Positions 48,536 to 57,300 of a stretch of 64,000 nucleotides of DNA are shown piece after piece. Location: contig CP137669.1 in the NCBI GenBank assembly GCA_037976565.1, forward strand, positions 34,341,613 through 34,405,612, given 5' to 3'. The notes beneath the pieces were generated by a model, which saw only the letters and a list, made by a program, of their open reading frames with translations, searched no databases and was not told the DNA's origin. This DNA comes from Mesocentrotus franciscanus (lineage: Eukaryota; Echinodermata; Echinoidea; Camarodonta; Strongylocentrotidae). Within the stretch, counting starts at the first letter, position 1; each line of letters starts with the position of its first letter. The position numbers and the translations under genes were made by a program.

Positions 48536-51114
48536 CTGTTATATTTTAACACAAAATGAGGTTGAGTCCACCAACAAAACTTACCTAATGATTTCATTTT
48601 TGATAATGAGACCTTCAAGATATCTCTTTCTACTGAAGTAGTTGGCAACATATTTTCTTGTGTAGTATCCCTTCCAAATCTTTTGAATCTACACCAGGGG
48701 AAAATGCATCAAATAGAGAAATTAATCATGATAATCACTTGTAACAGAAAATAACACAACTTACAAAATAGATACAGTCAAACCTGTCTATAGCAACTGC
48801 CTAAGGGAAACACAAAGGTGGTCTTTGTAGACAGGTTCCTTTAGTACATGTTTCAATGCATGAGAAACCATTTTCAAGGGAAACAAAAAATGTGGTCTTT
48901 GTAGACATGTGGTCACTAAAGCAGGTTTGACTGTATATATTAAAGAATAACTATGGTGCAAATCTTAACAGTTTACAATTCAAACGTACCAATTGTTTTG
49001 AGAGAAAAAAAAATCAGTCACATACTTTGAGTGGTGATCGAACGATTGCTCTGGTTGAATTTGATCCTGACTATTTTGTCAAAGTTACATAATCAAGGTG
49101 TTAATACTAGATTAGGTGTTTTATATCAACTTCAGGGTTCATTAAACACTGGGTTCAGGGTTGAAATAGAAAATATGTCCACTATTTGATATTGAACCAG
49201 AACATTTGTATTGAAATTGATTTTAGTACAACACTTTGAGAGAAAATTGTTAACATGTTTTTATATGTAAACAAAAATTATACAATAAAACAATAAAGAG
49301 TTCTGCAAATGTATAATATTCATGCAGAAAACAACAATCTTACTCTTAGGAAACAAACCTTTTAGGAGAGAAAGAATGAGAGACTCGACTTACCAAGGTA
49401 GCCATTCTGTTATAGTATTTCATCCTCATCACCAGCATGAGTTGCTTCATCATTTCCCTGTACACCCTCCTCCCAAGATGCCCCCTCCACACCTTCTGTA
49501 ACATGGTAGCACAGCGATGGAGATGAAGGATATATGCCGGACGCGCTGTCCACGGAACCATGCCTGAATCCTCACCACCGACTTGTATTCAATATCTCTC
49601 TGCTCCTCTGCCTCCCTGTGTGGGTAAAAACAAGTACATACATGAACATGTACACTGTTTGTTAAAAACAGTCTACACTCAGATGCAATATTTGTTATCA
49701 TGTAAAAATCCATGAATATTTTCAAGATAGAATTAGAAGTGGAACAAGCTCAAGTTAAAGATACTATGTCCCTTTTGCAGCCAACATCAAATTCTGTAGA
49801 ACTTTGCAGGAATTATGAATATGTCATGTATGTCCTATCTGTGAAATTTAAACGTTAGCAGTGTCCTAATATTCAAATTATGCAAGAAAACCCGTTTACT
49901 TGCTAGACTTCACTGTCAGACACTATTGAGTGACTGACTGGCTTTTTTCATTTTGGTAATAACATACATAAAATGAGCTGTAAAGGGTACATGAGCATTT
50001 GTCTACATCAATAACCCACTTCTTGTAATGGCCAAAATTAAACTGATTGAATCTTTGCGCAGCATAAAACATACGACCATTCGGTACAATGGTCTGAAAA
50101 ATCAGACTATTACTTACTGGCTCTATAGCTCCTAAGTCGATTCGACAACTAATGGTCGTTATTTTCCCACTTAAAGACATTTTCAAGCCCCCTTTTTTAG
50201 GGAAGTTCTAAATTAGTATTGTCTTTCAAATGCCGTTGGAATTTGACCTTTTCATTTTTTTGGCCTGCAAATGGGACATAGTCTAGATCTAGTACCTTTA
50301 ATCTTTAAAGCTTACCGGTAAACCGTATTATAATACAAACCTGTTTCCACATTTGTCATGTGGTTCATCTTTCTTCTTTTCAGTCCAACTGTGAATGAAA
50401 TAGATCTACTAGTAGTCTATGTTTCTGTGTTTGTGAATGCTGAATGTGACTGATATTTAAATTTAAATTTAATTAAGTGACAACAGTCGACATGATTGAT
50501 ATGACAGCCAACAAGAAGTACAAATAACAGGATAAGATGCTATGAAAAGACGTTCTTTTAACATTTATGATGTAGGAATTTTACATCTCTTCATTATATA
50601 TTTGTTATCAATAGATCTAACCCCTCTAGAAAGAATTCTTAAAACAAAACAAAATGGTCTGGCAAAAAAGTACCAAAAAATTGTCACCCAGGCCCAGGCC
50701 AGCTTTGTCAGATCCTACAAGTTTATTACTAAAATCTTAAAATAGTTGGTAGTTAGGCACATAGACTATAGACTCATTAGAATATAGAGTAGAATATTAT
50801 TGATGTAAAATATATAAATATGTGTTAATCGGAGACAAAAGCAACGAGTGTGCGCCGAGTAAATTGAGCGGAGGCGAGCGCGAGCGTTCAACCTGGACCC
50901 CAACACGAAAGGATACAGGTGGGACAACACTGTAAGCTTCTCCACTCGTTATCACTCTGTCCGCATTGTCATAAGTGATAAAATAGCACAAAAAGTGCGA
51001 TAATAATCATATCAAATGAAATTTGTACTAAAATAATAACACTTACTTATTTCTTATGAATATCTGTTGCATTATTGACCCGTTAGTCCGCTGTAATCGT
51101 ACAAGAGTAGCCAT
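42594..51114 (-). CDS. SPATA17: Spermatogenesis-associated protein 17 (IQ-motif protein), 9 exons
   Basis: Spliced gene; coding exons 51047-51114, 50341-50388, 49394-49615, 48585-48688, 47898-48021, 47242-47430, 45954-46102, 44037-44166 and 42594-42677. Product about 372 residues, close to human SPATA17 (361). It starts MATLVRLQR like the vertebrate protein, then has three IQ calmodulin-binding motifs (exons 3-4), a Glu/Lys-rich helix ending HYLLSTEVV, the VPGVYNSPFK block, RYKPLQPTLKVA, and SKYG near the C-terminus. SPATA17 is expressed mainly in testis and ciliated cells and is thought to act with calmodulin at the axoneme. Exon 3 shows an apparent one-base deletion near 49537. It is head-to-head with ERLEC1. 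Confidence 0.96.
42794..43090. mobile_element. Foldback MITE with ATATCGTCGC ends
   Basis: ATATCGTCGCACGGGTGGCA then GAAGGGCGTTAGC is mirrored by GCTAACGCCCTTCTGCCACC and GGCGACGATAT. It lies in the last SPATA17 intron. Confidence 0.85.
43484..43672. mobile_element. Tc1/mariner-like MITE, copy 1
   Basis: TACAGTCAAACCTGTATTAT ... TAGACAGGTTCGACTGTA; TA at both ends as in Tc1/mariner insertions. About 189 bp. Confidence 0.88.
43784..43967. mobile_element. Tc1/mariner-like MITE, copy 2
   Basis: TACAGTCAAACCTGTATTAG ... TAGACAGGTTTGACTGTA. It arose with copy 1 by local duplication. Confidence 0.88.
44037..44166 (-). CDS. SPATA17: SPATA17 exon 8
   Basis: Acceptor TTAACAG, donor GTGAGA. Encodes FVPFTRRDRDYDPLLHTTSK then YGHLPYGTHYYREGDETK. 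SKYG aligns with the vertebrate protein. A GA microsatellite (44176-44250) sits next to the acceptor. Confidence 0.93.
44176..44250. repeat. GA microsatellite
   Basis: (GA)n with AAAG interruptions, just upstream of the SPATA17 exon 8 acceptor. Confidence 0.95.
44465..44620 (-). mobile_element. Non-LTR 3' tail fragment
   Basis: Shares the 3' UTR and AATCAATAAATC-type tail seen at 18637-18840, on the same strand. Confidence 0.55.
44622..45215. mobile_element. TTAA MITE family B, complete copy
   Basis: TTAA at 44622-44625 and 45212-45215, ends AGGGCAATCCAACCC and GGGTTGGATTTCCCT, with imperfect long TIRs. It lies in SPATA17 intron 7. Confidence 0.85.
45655..45885. repeat. TTTA-rich low-complexity DNA
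   Basis: ATTTATT/ATTCATT runs ending in (ATT)n; no other signal seen. SPATA17 intron 7. Confidence 0.9.
45954..46102 (-). CDS. SPATA17: SPATA17 exon 7
   Basis: Acceptor TTGCAG, donor GTAAGT. Encodes GPFREPLEVQKQRYKPLQPT, LKVA and EWVMRVNDN, matching the vertebrate GPFR....V..QRY.PL.PTLrVA and W...VNDN blocks. Confidence 0.96.
46820..47110 (+). mobile_element. Non-LTR retrotransposon ORF C-terminus, RTE-like
   Basis: AIIEKNKLRWYGHMQRMAET, TVYKLETQEKRHIGRPK, a stop, then DRAERWSLIRRLSTDRLTG-like residues in a shifted frame. The LRWyGH..RM ... GRP.k block is typical of the end of RTE-type polyproteins. Opposite strand to SPATA17. Confidence 0.65.
47170..47236. repeat. GA microsatellite
   Basis: (GA)n array abutting the donor of SPATA17 exon 6. 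Confidence 0.95.
47242..47430 (-). CDS. SPATA17: SPATA17 exon 6
   Basis: 63 codons, phase 0 to 0, acceptor TGTAG, donor GTAAGA. Begins VPGVYNSPFKPYPDEMEF (conserved .PGiYNSPF) and continues into a Pro/Lys-rich stretch ending PPIGQKPQ. A GA microsatellite (47170-47236) lies just past the donor. Confidence 0.95.
47898..48021 (-). CDS. SPATA17: SPATA17 exon 5: charged helix
   Basis: Acceptor TTTCAG, donor GTAAGT. Encodes KELEEYKVQQDEEKAQ and KEKVFEEARKNHYLLSTEVV, a Glu/Lys/Gln-rich probable coiled helix ending in the conserved HYLLST. Confidence 0.95.
48462..48530. repeat. AT dinucleotide microsatellite
   Basis: (TA)n about 68 bp, in SPATA17 intron 4. Confidence 0.96.
48585..48688 (-). CDS. 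SPATA17: SPATA17 exon 4: IQ motif 3
   Basis: Acceptor TGTAG, donor GTAAGT. Encodes IQKIWKGYYTRKYVANYF, SRKRYLEGL and IIKNEII. It continues the third IQ motif from RMATL of exon 3. Confidence 0.95.
48773..48935. mobile_element. Tc1/mariner-like MITE, copy 3
   Basis: TACAGTCAAACCTGTCTATA ... AGCAGGTTTGACTGTA with TA ends, in SPATA17 intron 3. Confidence 0.85.
49394..49615 (-). CDS. SPATA17: SPATA17 exon 3: IQ motifs 1-2, with an apparent -1 frameshift
   Basis: Acceptor CACACAG, donor GTAAGT. The first part reads EAEEQRDIEYKSVVRIQAWF then RGQRVR (IQ motif 1). The following part is open only in the next frame: YILHLHRCATMLQKVWRGHL then GRRVYREMMKQL (IQ motif 2), ending YYNRMATL. A single missing base in the GG pair near 49537-49540 joins them as VRAYI, as in the vertebrate protein, and makes the exon 223 bp so that the phases close. 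Confidence 0.93.
49755..50301. mobile_element. TTAA MITE family A, copy 3
   Basis: TTAA at 49755-49758 and 50298-50301; ends AGATACTATGTCCC and GGGACATAGT...ACCT, with a CTAGATCTAG insert close to the right end. SPATA17 intron 2. Confidence 0.87.
50341..50388 (-). CDS. SPATA17: SPATA17 exon 2 (48 bp)
   Basis: Acceptor TTCACAG, donor GTTTGT. It encodes WTEKKKDEPHDKCGN, a charged linker, in phase with AA of exon 1 (Asn) and G of exon 3 (Arg). The sequence is little conserved; the call rests on splice sites and phase. Confidence 0.78.
51047..51114 (-). CDS. SPATA17: SPATA17 exon 1
   Basis: ATG at 51112-51114; encodes MATLVRLQRTNGSIMQQIF then IRN, followed by donor GTAAGT. The MATL.RLQ start and the RN before the junction match the vertebrate N-terminus. 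Confidence 0.9.
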
Positions 51115-51139
51115 TTCCCCATCCAATGTAGACAATGGG

Positions 51140-51151
51140 AGTCATAGCAAC
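51140..51151. promoter_or_regulatory. X-box-like RFX half-site upstream of SPATA17
   Basis: AGTCATAGCAAC lies 26-37 bp upstream of the SPATA17 ATG. Its right half fits the RFX X-box half-site (A)(T)RGYAAC; the left half is poor. RFX factors drive many ciliary and sperm genes, so the place is suggestive, but this is a short match. Confidence 0.3.
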
Positions 51152-52326
51152 GCACGAAAAAGAAAATACCGGCCAGCCTAATACATTGTCGCCCTCTCCG
51201 CTAATATACCATACAGTCCCGCTTTCTCATTATTATCTATACATATTATGAGAAAAAAAACTTTCATTGGAAATTAAGAAATACCCTTTCAATTCATTTA
51301 ATGAAATGGGAAGCCTTGGGAAGTTTTGAATACATTTTTTAATTCTTTTTTTGTTCTTCTCAATATACAACTTCTGGACTCTCTTCTCTTCTCTATACCA
51401 TTGATTTTCCTTTCTCCTTTGTTTGTTTGTTTGTTTGTTCGTTCTGTGTGGGTGTGAGTGTGTGTGTGTGTTTCAGATTTGTTTAAGTTTTTGTTTTTAT
51501 ATAAGTGAATAACATGTACAATTGACATATATATTATGTTTAGGTACTTATAAGTTTACTTTGTTGCGAAGTTATATATACTGCAAATTAGTTTTTGTTT
51601 AATTTATGTATAAGCAATCAATATTGAAAACGTTTATTTTATTCAATTGTATGTTATTGTTTGTATTACACATTTGGAGAAATAAAACAAAATTGCTTTT
51701 AAAAACTGAAAAGGTGTTTTATATACTGTTGTACTTGTCATCATGTGTTTTAGTGTTGTGTGGGGCGGGGGGGGGGCAGTGGGTGTTCTCTTTCTCTCTC
51801 TTTTTTTAAATTACTTTTATCATAATTTATATCTTCTTCTTTCTTAATTTTTCTTTTTTTATCGTAACCCTTTTTTTCTCTCTGAAGGAAATTTTGAGAA
51901 AGACAAAAAATATTGTTGAAAAGAAAAGAAATAATCGGAAATTTATATGCAAGCTGGTCTAGGAATTGTAAAAACTTTATTTGAGATTTGTTTAAAATGT
52001 GAAAATATAATTTTGTTTATGTAAATATTTTCATCTGTAAATGTGATACTTCATTTGCAAATATCTTTTATATTAACATTTATTTGTAACCTTGCAAATT
52101 TATTTAGGCCTATGTGAAGATTATTTGAAATTTTGTATATACATGTTATAAATTATGTACAATTTTCTTTATGAGAGAAGAGAATTAAAACCTATGAAAA
52201 AAAATTAGTATATAGTTTCCATTTTATAATATTGTTCATATGATTGTGCTGGCAAAATGTTCAGTTATGAGTTCATTCCGGTTATTACTAATATGTAGTT
52301 CATTTTACTGTACAATTGTTGTTATA

Positions 52327-52666
52327 TTAAATGTACTATGTCCCATTAGCAGCTAACATCAAATTCTGTAGAACTTTGCAGGAATTATGAATATGTCACG
52401 TACGTATGTCAGTCCTATCTGTGAAATTTATACGTTAGCAGTGTCCTAGTATTCAAATTATACAAGGAAACTCGTTTACTTTCTAGACTTCACTGTCAGA
52501 CACTATTAAGTGATTGAATCTCAGTGCGCACCACAAAACGTACGACCATTCGTTTTGAGGGAAGTTCTAAATAAGTATTATCTTTCAAATGCCGGTGAAT
52601 TTAACCTTTTCATTTAATTTTTGGGCTGCATGCAAATATGGGACATATATAGTAGGCTACCTTTAA
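52327..52666. mobile_element. TTAA MITE family A, copy 4, internally deleted
   Basis: TTAA at both ends with ATGTACTATGTCCCATT. Only 340 bp against 516-547 bp for the others; the middle, from about TGATTGAATC to CATTCGTTTTGAGG, is shortened. Confidence 0.82.
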
Positions 52667-52757
52667 GTTTACACATATGATTTGGGCACAATTATGACAC
52701 ATTACTCTGATTACTGTATTTTGAATATTGAGTAGGCCCTACACCTGTAGGCTAAAT

Positions 52758-53098
52758 CAGTGGCGGATCCAGGGGGGCCCGGGGGCCCCCCTCCCCTAGC
52801 AACAAAAAAAAAACAGGTAAAAACACACTTTTTTTGAAAAAAAAGAAGATGAGCCCCCTCCCCTGGCGCCCAAGGGGGGGGATGGAAAAAAATAACCCTT
52901 GCTGTAGGGAAAAACAAATATCGGGTACCAAAAAAAAAATTGTGCTTCCTACCCCTGGCGCCCAAGGGGAATTTTTTTTCGGGTGCCCCCCAAAAAAAAA
53001 TTGTGCTCACTACCCCCCTACGCACGATTTTCAAATTTTCGCACGAAGTGGGCCCCTTTTTAGGCTCCCTCCCTTGCCGCCGGCTGGATCCGCCCCTG
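52758..53098. mobile_element. hAT-like MITE, CAGTGGCGGATCCAG ends
   Basis: CAGTGGCGGATCCAGGGGG and CGGCTGGATCCGCCCCTG are inverted copies. Flanks GGCTAAAT and GGCTACAT form an 8-bp target duplication (7 of 8), typical of hAT. The GC-rich homopolymer interior is non-coding. Confidence 0.85.
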
Positions 53099-53370
53099 GG
53101 CTACATGCATGTATATAAACGAATTTTCAAATAACAAAGCTTATATAGTCTAAAAAGGTTTATTTTGGTTGGATTGTGAAAATCGACAACGTGCATGATA
53201 AGTCACATACAGAATGTATTAATTTGTTTTGACACGAATATGGGTATATATTCCACTGAAGTTTAATTTTAAGGGCACAAAAAAAGGGGGGGGGGGACAC
53301 CGCTGACACTGTTTTGTGTAGCGAGAGGGCCGGGCTCTACTGGAGTAAAAGGGTCATATTTTTCTATCAT

Positions 53371-53638
53371 TGCATATATGAAGAGTTTCATTCCAAAAGG
53401 AGCTAAATCCACTTTCGTAACTTCGGAGAAAAAAGCATTTGTTTACCAGATTTTGTACATGCGTCTATGGAAAAGTGATATTAGAAGGTGCATTTTTTCA
53501 TAATTGCTCCTAAAATTTAGGTAAATACTTTTGTAGAAAGACGGGTACTTAAGTGAACATGTTCGGATATATAACTCAATTTTCATCAAAAAGTGGATTT
53601 AGCTCCTTTTGGAATTAAACTCTTCATATATAGATGCA
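53371..53638. mobile_element. Foldback MITE with about 45-bp arms
   Basis: CATATATGAAGAGTTTCATT and CCAAAAGGAGCTAAATCCAC are mirrored by GTGGATTTAGCTCCTTTTGG and AAACTCTTCATATATAG. Confidence 0.88.
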
Positions 53639-54248
53639 AGTTTCAAAGGCAGATTTTCCAAGCATTTATGCCCTACGTCGAATCGTAGCGGAGAAAGTAT
53701 AATATTAGAAAGGGAAAGAAAATCCATGGCATAATTTGGATTAGCCGGGTGATTAAGTTATTAACGTTGTCACTATACATGGCCTAGCTAGCTACTGCCC
53801 TATATAGCTTTATATGTTCTAAATTTAAAAAAAAAAAGTAATGATAGGGAAACGTGTTCTTGTTTTGTAATATTTTGTATTTTCTTAATTTACATGTAAG
53901 GTAAATTCCAACCGTTGTCATTGTCATTATACTCTTGCTTCATTTCCACAATAAACACATTATAAACACAAACAATAACAAATTAACAAAGAGCAGCCAT
54001 AACACGGAGCTGAGATACACATAGCGCGTAGTTGCTTAAGCGCGCAGATGGGACTCAACAGCACTTACTACGTACACCATAGACATACTGTACACACACG
54101 TACGCGCGTGTTCTTAGGTGTCGATGTCCAACACAGAAATGTAAATACGTATTTTACAGTTCTGTGCAAAAATTTGCGCTACACTATCATTCCAGAAGAT
54201 AAGACACGTAATTTATCATTTTGAACGATGTAAACCTGCCTGTTCAAA

Positions 54249-54383
54249 ATGAAAAATTTAGACGTAGCGTGGCTTACATCTTTAAACATTATATTCTTTC
54301 TTTTAGCTGTGACTTGCGCATCATTTAACAGTGACAATGTCTTATTTCAGCTGCAATTTCCTGGTGCTTCTTCCCCTGGCCAA
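54249..54383 (+). CDS. ERLEC1: ERLEC1 exon 1: signal peptide
   Basis: 45 codons from ATG, donor GTAAGT. The hydrophobic core [12 protein letters not shown] is followed by a likely cleavage near CASF, then [15 protein letters not shown]. The start is the first ATG in a frame closed upstream. Confidence 0.88.
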
Positions 54384-57300
54384 GTAAGTAAAATATTCTT
54401 CCTACAGTCCCAGGTATTAATATCTATGGAGTGTAAGATATTGGGGAGGGATCTTGTTTGTGCACAAATTGACGAAACGCCACAAGGTAGTTCTTTCTTT
54501 GTTTTCAGAGGGGAATTTTAGTTCAATGTTTCAAGCATATTTCTTTCATTTTCTTGATTCTACACATTCTGAAGATTAATTGTCGAGAAAAGATATGATC
54601 CGCGTTTATAAAATACTGAGTCCATGGTCATCATGATGGTGTTGACAGACTGTCCGGAACATTTTTTCAAGACTGACAAGAGACCAAAATCCAGTTTACC
54701 TCTATCCTACCAAGACATACTCAAAATCCTCAGTATGTATTCTCTGCAATACTGAAGGATAGAGCTAGAGGCGACAAACATGATTGATAGATTAGACTTT
54801 AGAGGTCTACAAGTTGATGAACGGCCTCATAAGGGACTTTTAGATTTGCACGTCGACGTAGTGGACTGCCACGTGTGCCATTCTTTCAAGGCACCGGCCC
54901 GTGCCCGGCAGTGCCTTAAAAGGACGTCACATTACCTTAAAAGGATGTCACCGTGGCAGTCCACGTTCTCATCGTGTAAAATCTAAAAGTCCCTATAAAC
55001 TCTGATCCACAGCCTTCTTCACATCTACACCTCGTGAAGCTACAACTACAATAGTACAAGAGGACACCACCAGAAGCTGTATAAGCAAAGAAGCAACACA
55101 TCCCTAAGAAAAAACAGCTTCTGTCATCATCATCTCCACATCATCACTAAATTCCTTCAAAATTAGTGTGGACAAGTACAAGCACTGCATGGTCCTCTCA
55201 ACACCGAATGCTTCCATAAAATTAAATCTGTGCGTCCACCCACCATGCAAGTAATAATAATAGTTAAAACCAAGCACCACTCAACGAAACGACCGTAAGG
55301 TTCAACAGGATCACCTCTTCTTCCGTACACTAATGCTGATGCTGATATCAATCGCAAGTCGCAACTTATTTGCAATTGAAGTCAATCGCAACTATGTACA
55401 TAAGAGATAGGACACTGCAAACTTGTGATTAATTGGAGGACTTGCGATTGATTTGGATCAATTGCAACTCTTTGTAAGACGGGGCCCTGAGTACCAGTTC
55501 ACTCGTGGACATCCGCTTAAACTTTTCAACACTCACCGATCACCGCAAGCTTAATGTCAGATGCTGTTTCTTCAGTAAACATGTTATCGAGTTTTGTAAT
55601 AAACTGCCAGAATCTCTAGTCACTGCACATAACACAAATATTTTTAAGACTGGTTTAGACAAACACTGGCTTGCCAAACAATTTTATGTAACCTGACATC
55701 CATGCAATTATCACTCCGTTTAAGTCGTAAACCGCTGCACAATGTAAGTGCTTACCAGTCGCTAACTTCACGCCCGCCTGCCCGCACTCCACCATATAAA
55801 GCGGTATGCACCTGTATTGTGCAATTCCTGATTTTGTGTCTGTAAAAATAAAGTATACTTTTAAATTTTAAATTTTTATCAGCCTATAATAGTATTATAT
55901 TGGCCTATTTATCTTCTATATAATCTGTATTTTTTTGTTTTTGTTTGTTTGCAGATGGAGCAGTTTGCAGATAACATTCTCACCATGACAACTGCCAACA
56001 ATGAGCAATACCAGTGCATTGTTCCTCCTGAGGAAGACCCTAATGCACGGAATGTTCTTTCATATGATGGCCCGTCAGCTAATAAGCTCATGGAACCTGT
56101 CCTGAAAGGGGGATCGTGTACTTTGAGGGCAAGTATTAAGAAGTTACCCCCTTTAAAGGTATAGACCAGTTATGGTCATGGGATTGCATTGTGAAAGAAA
56201 CGTTGTGGAATCGATCAGAAAAGGTTGATCATCTAGCATATAAGTATTGGTGTGTACTGCAAGGTTCTGGAATCATCAAAATGATAAGAAATTTGGCCCA
56301 GTCTTGGTAAAGTTACAAGCACTGTACACAGAAAGATGTATATGGGACTACGCGATATCTATCCAGTGTGGATAGATATAATAATTTACCAAATATATCA
56401 ATTAGTAGGCGGTTTCCCGGCAAAACTTGTATCATCACCTATTAGTCAAAACATATTCTTTCACATGATTGGTAATAAGAGCTTCCATTTCATTTTTTGA
56501 GAGGGGGCGTTTCCAAAACTAATAGCAGAGGTCTCACATCACATTTATTTCAGGTTGCCAGACAGACAACGTAGATGTTTACTCCTCAGGGGTGTTTCAC
56601 AAAGACTAAGATCGACTTTAAGTTGGACTTAAGTATGGCGGGCCATTCATGCCATTGATTGCTATCCCCATTGGTCTCTAAATTATAATCTTTAGATAAT
56701 ATTTTTCCTTCAATAATGAACTATCAAAAAATGTAAACTCAGTAGATTTGAGACCACGATTTGTACGTCCCTTGAAAGACAAATGCCAGTAAATGGTAAG
56801 AGCAAACAGTGGCATGAACGGCCTGTTATACTTAAGTCGATCTTAGTCTTTGTGAAACACCCCCCTGGTTGTCAATTTAACCTTTTTTTGTCATTTGTGG
56901 TGAACTGTACACAAAAAAGAGGAAAAAATACAAACGTTGAACTTTTTACACCAAACATGTTATGATTAAAGTATTTATACCTATTATTGGCTTATTGAGC
57001 CACCTGAAAGGCTGAAATTTTTTTAAAGGAGCTAATGGAAGAGTCAAAGTCGAGTGGTTTAAGCACTTGACTTGAAATTCAAAGGTCATAGTTCAATCTC
57101 TGACAGAGCGCTAATGTCCTTTGGCAAGGCATTAATCTACATTTGCCACTCAATACCCAAGAGAGAAATGGGGACCCAGTAGGATGACGAAAGCATTTGT
57201 GTATTAAGTAATTGCCTATGCCCTCACGGTGACCATACGGTAGGAATACTCCCCAGGTAGTGGAGATGGTGCACATTGTGCGTGAATAAATCCGATGACG

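Larger units (their letters stand above)
51115..54248. other. Divergent intergenic region, SPATA17 / ERLEC1
   Basis: About 3.1 kb between two head-to-head start codons. It holds (TTTG)n/(TG)n near 51420-51475, MITEs at 52327, 52758 and 53371, and long AT-rich stretches. CpG-containing words cluster just before both starts (50870-51180 and 54000-54120). I see no other gene. Confidence 0.6.
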
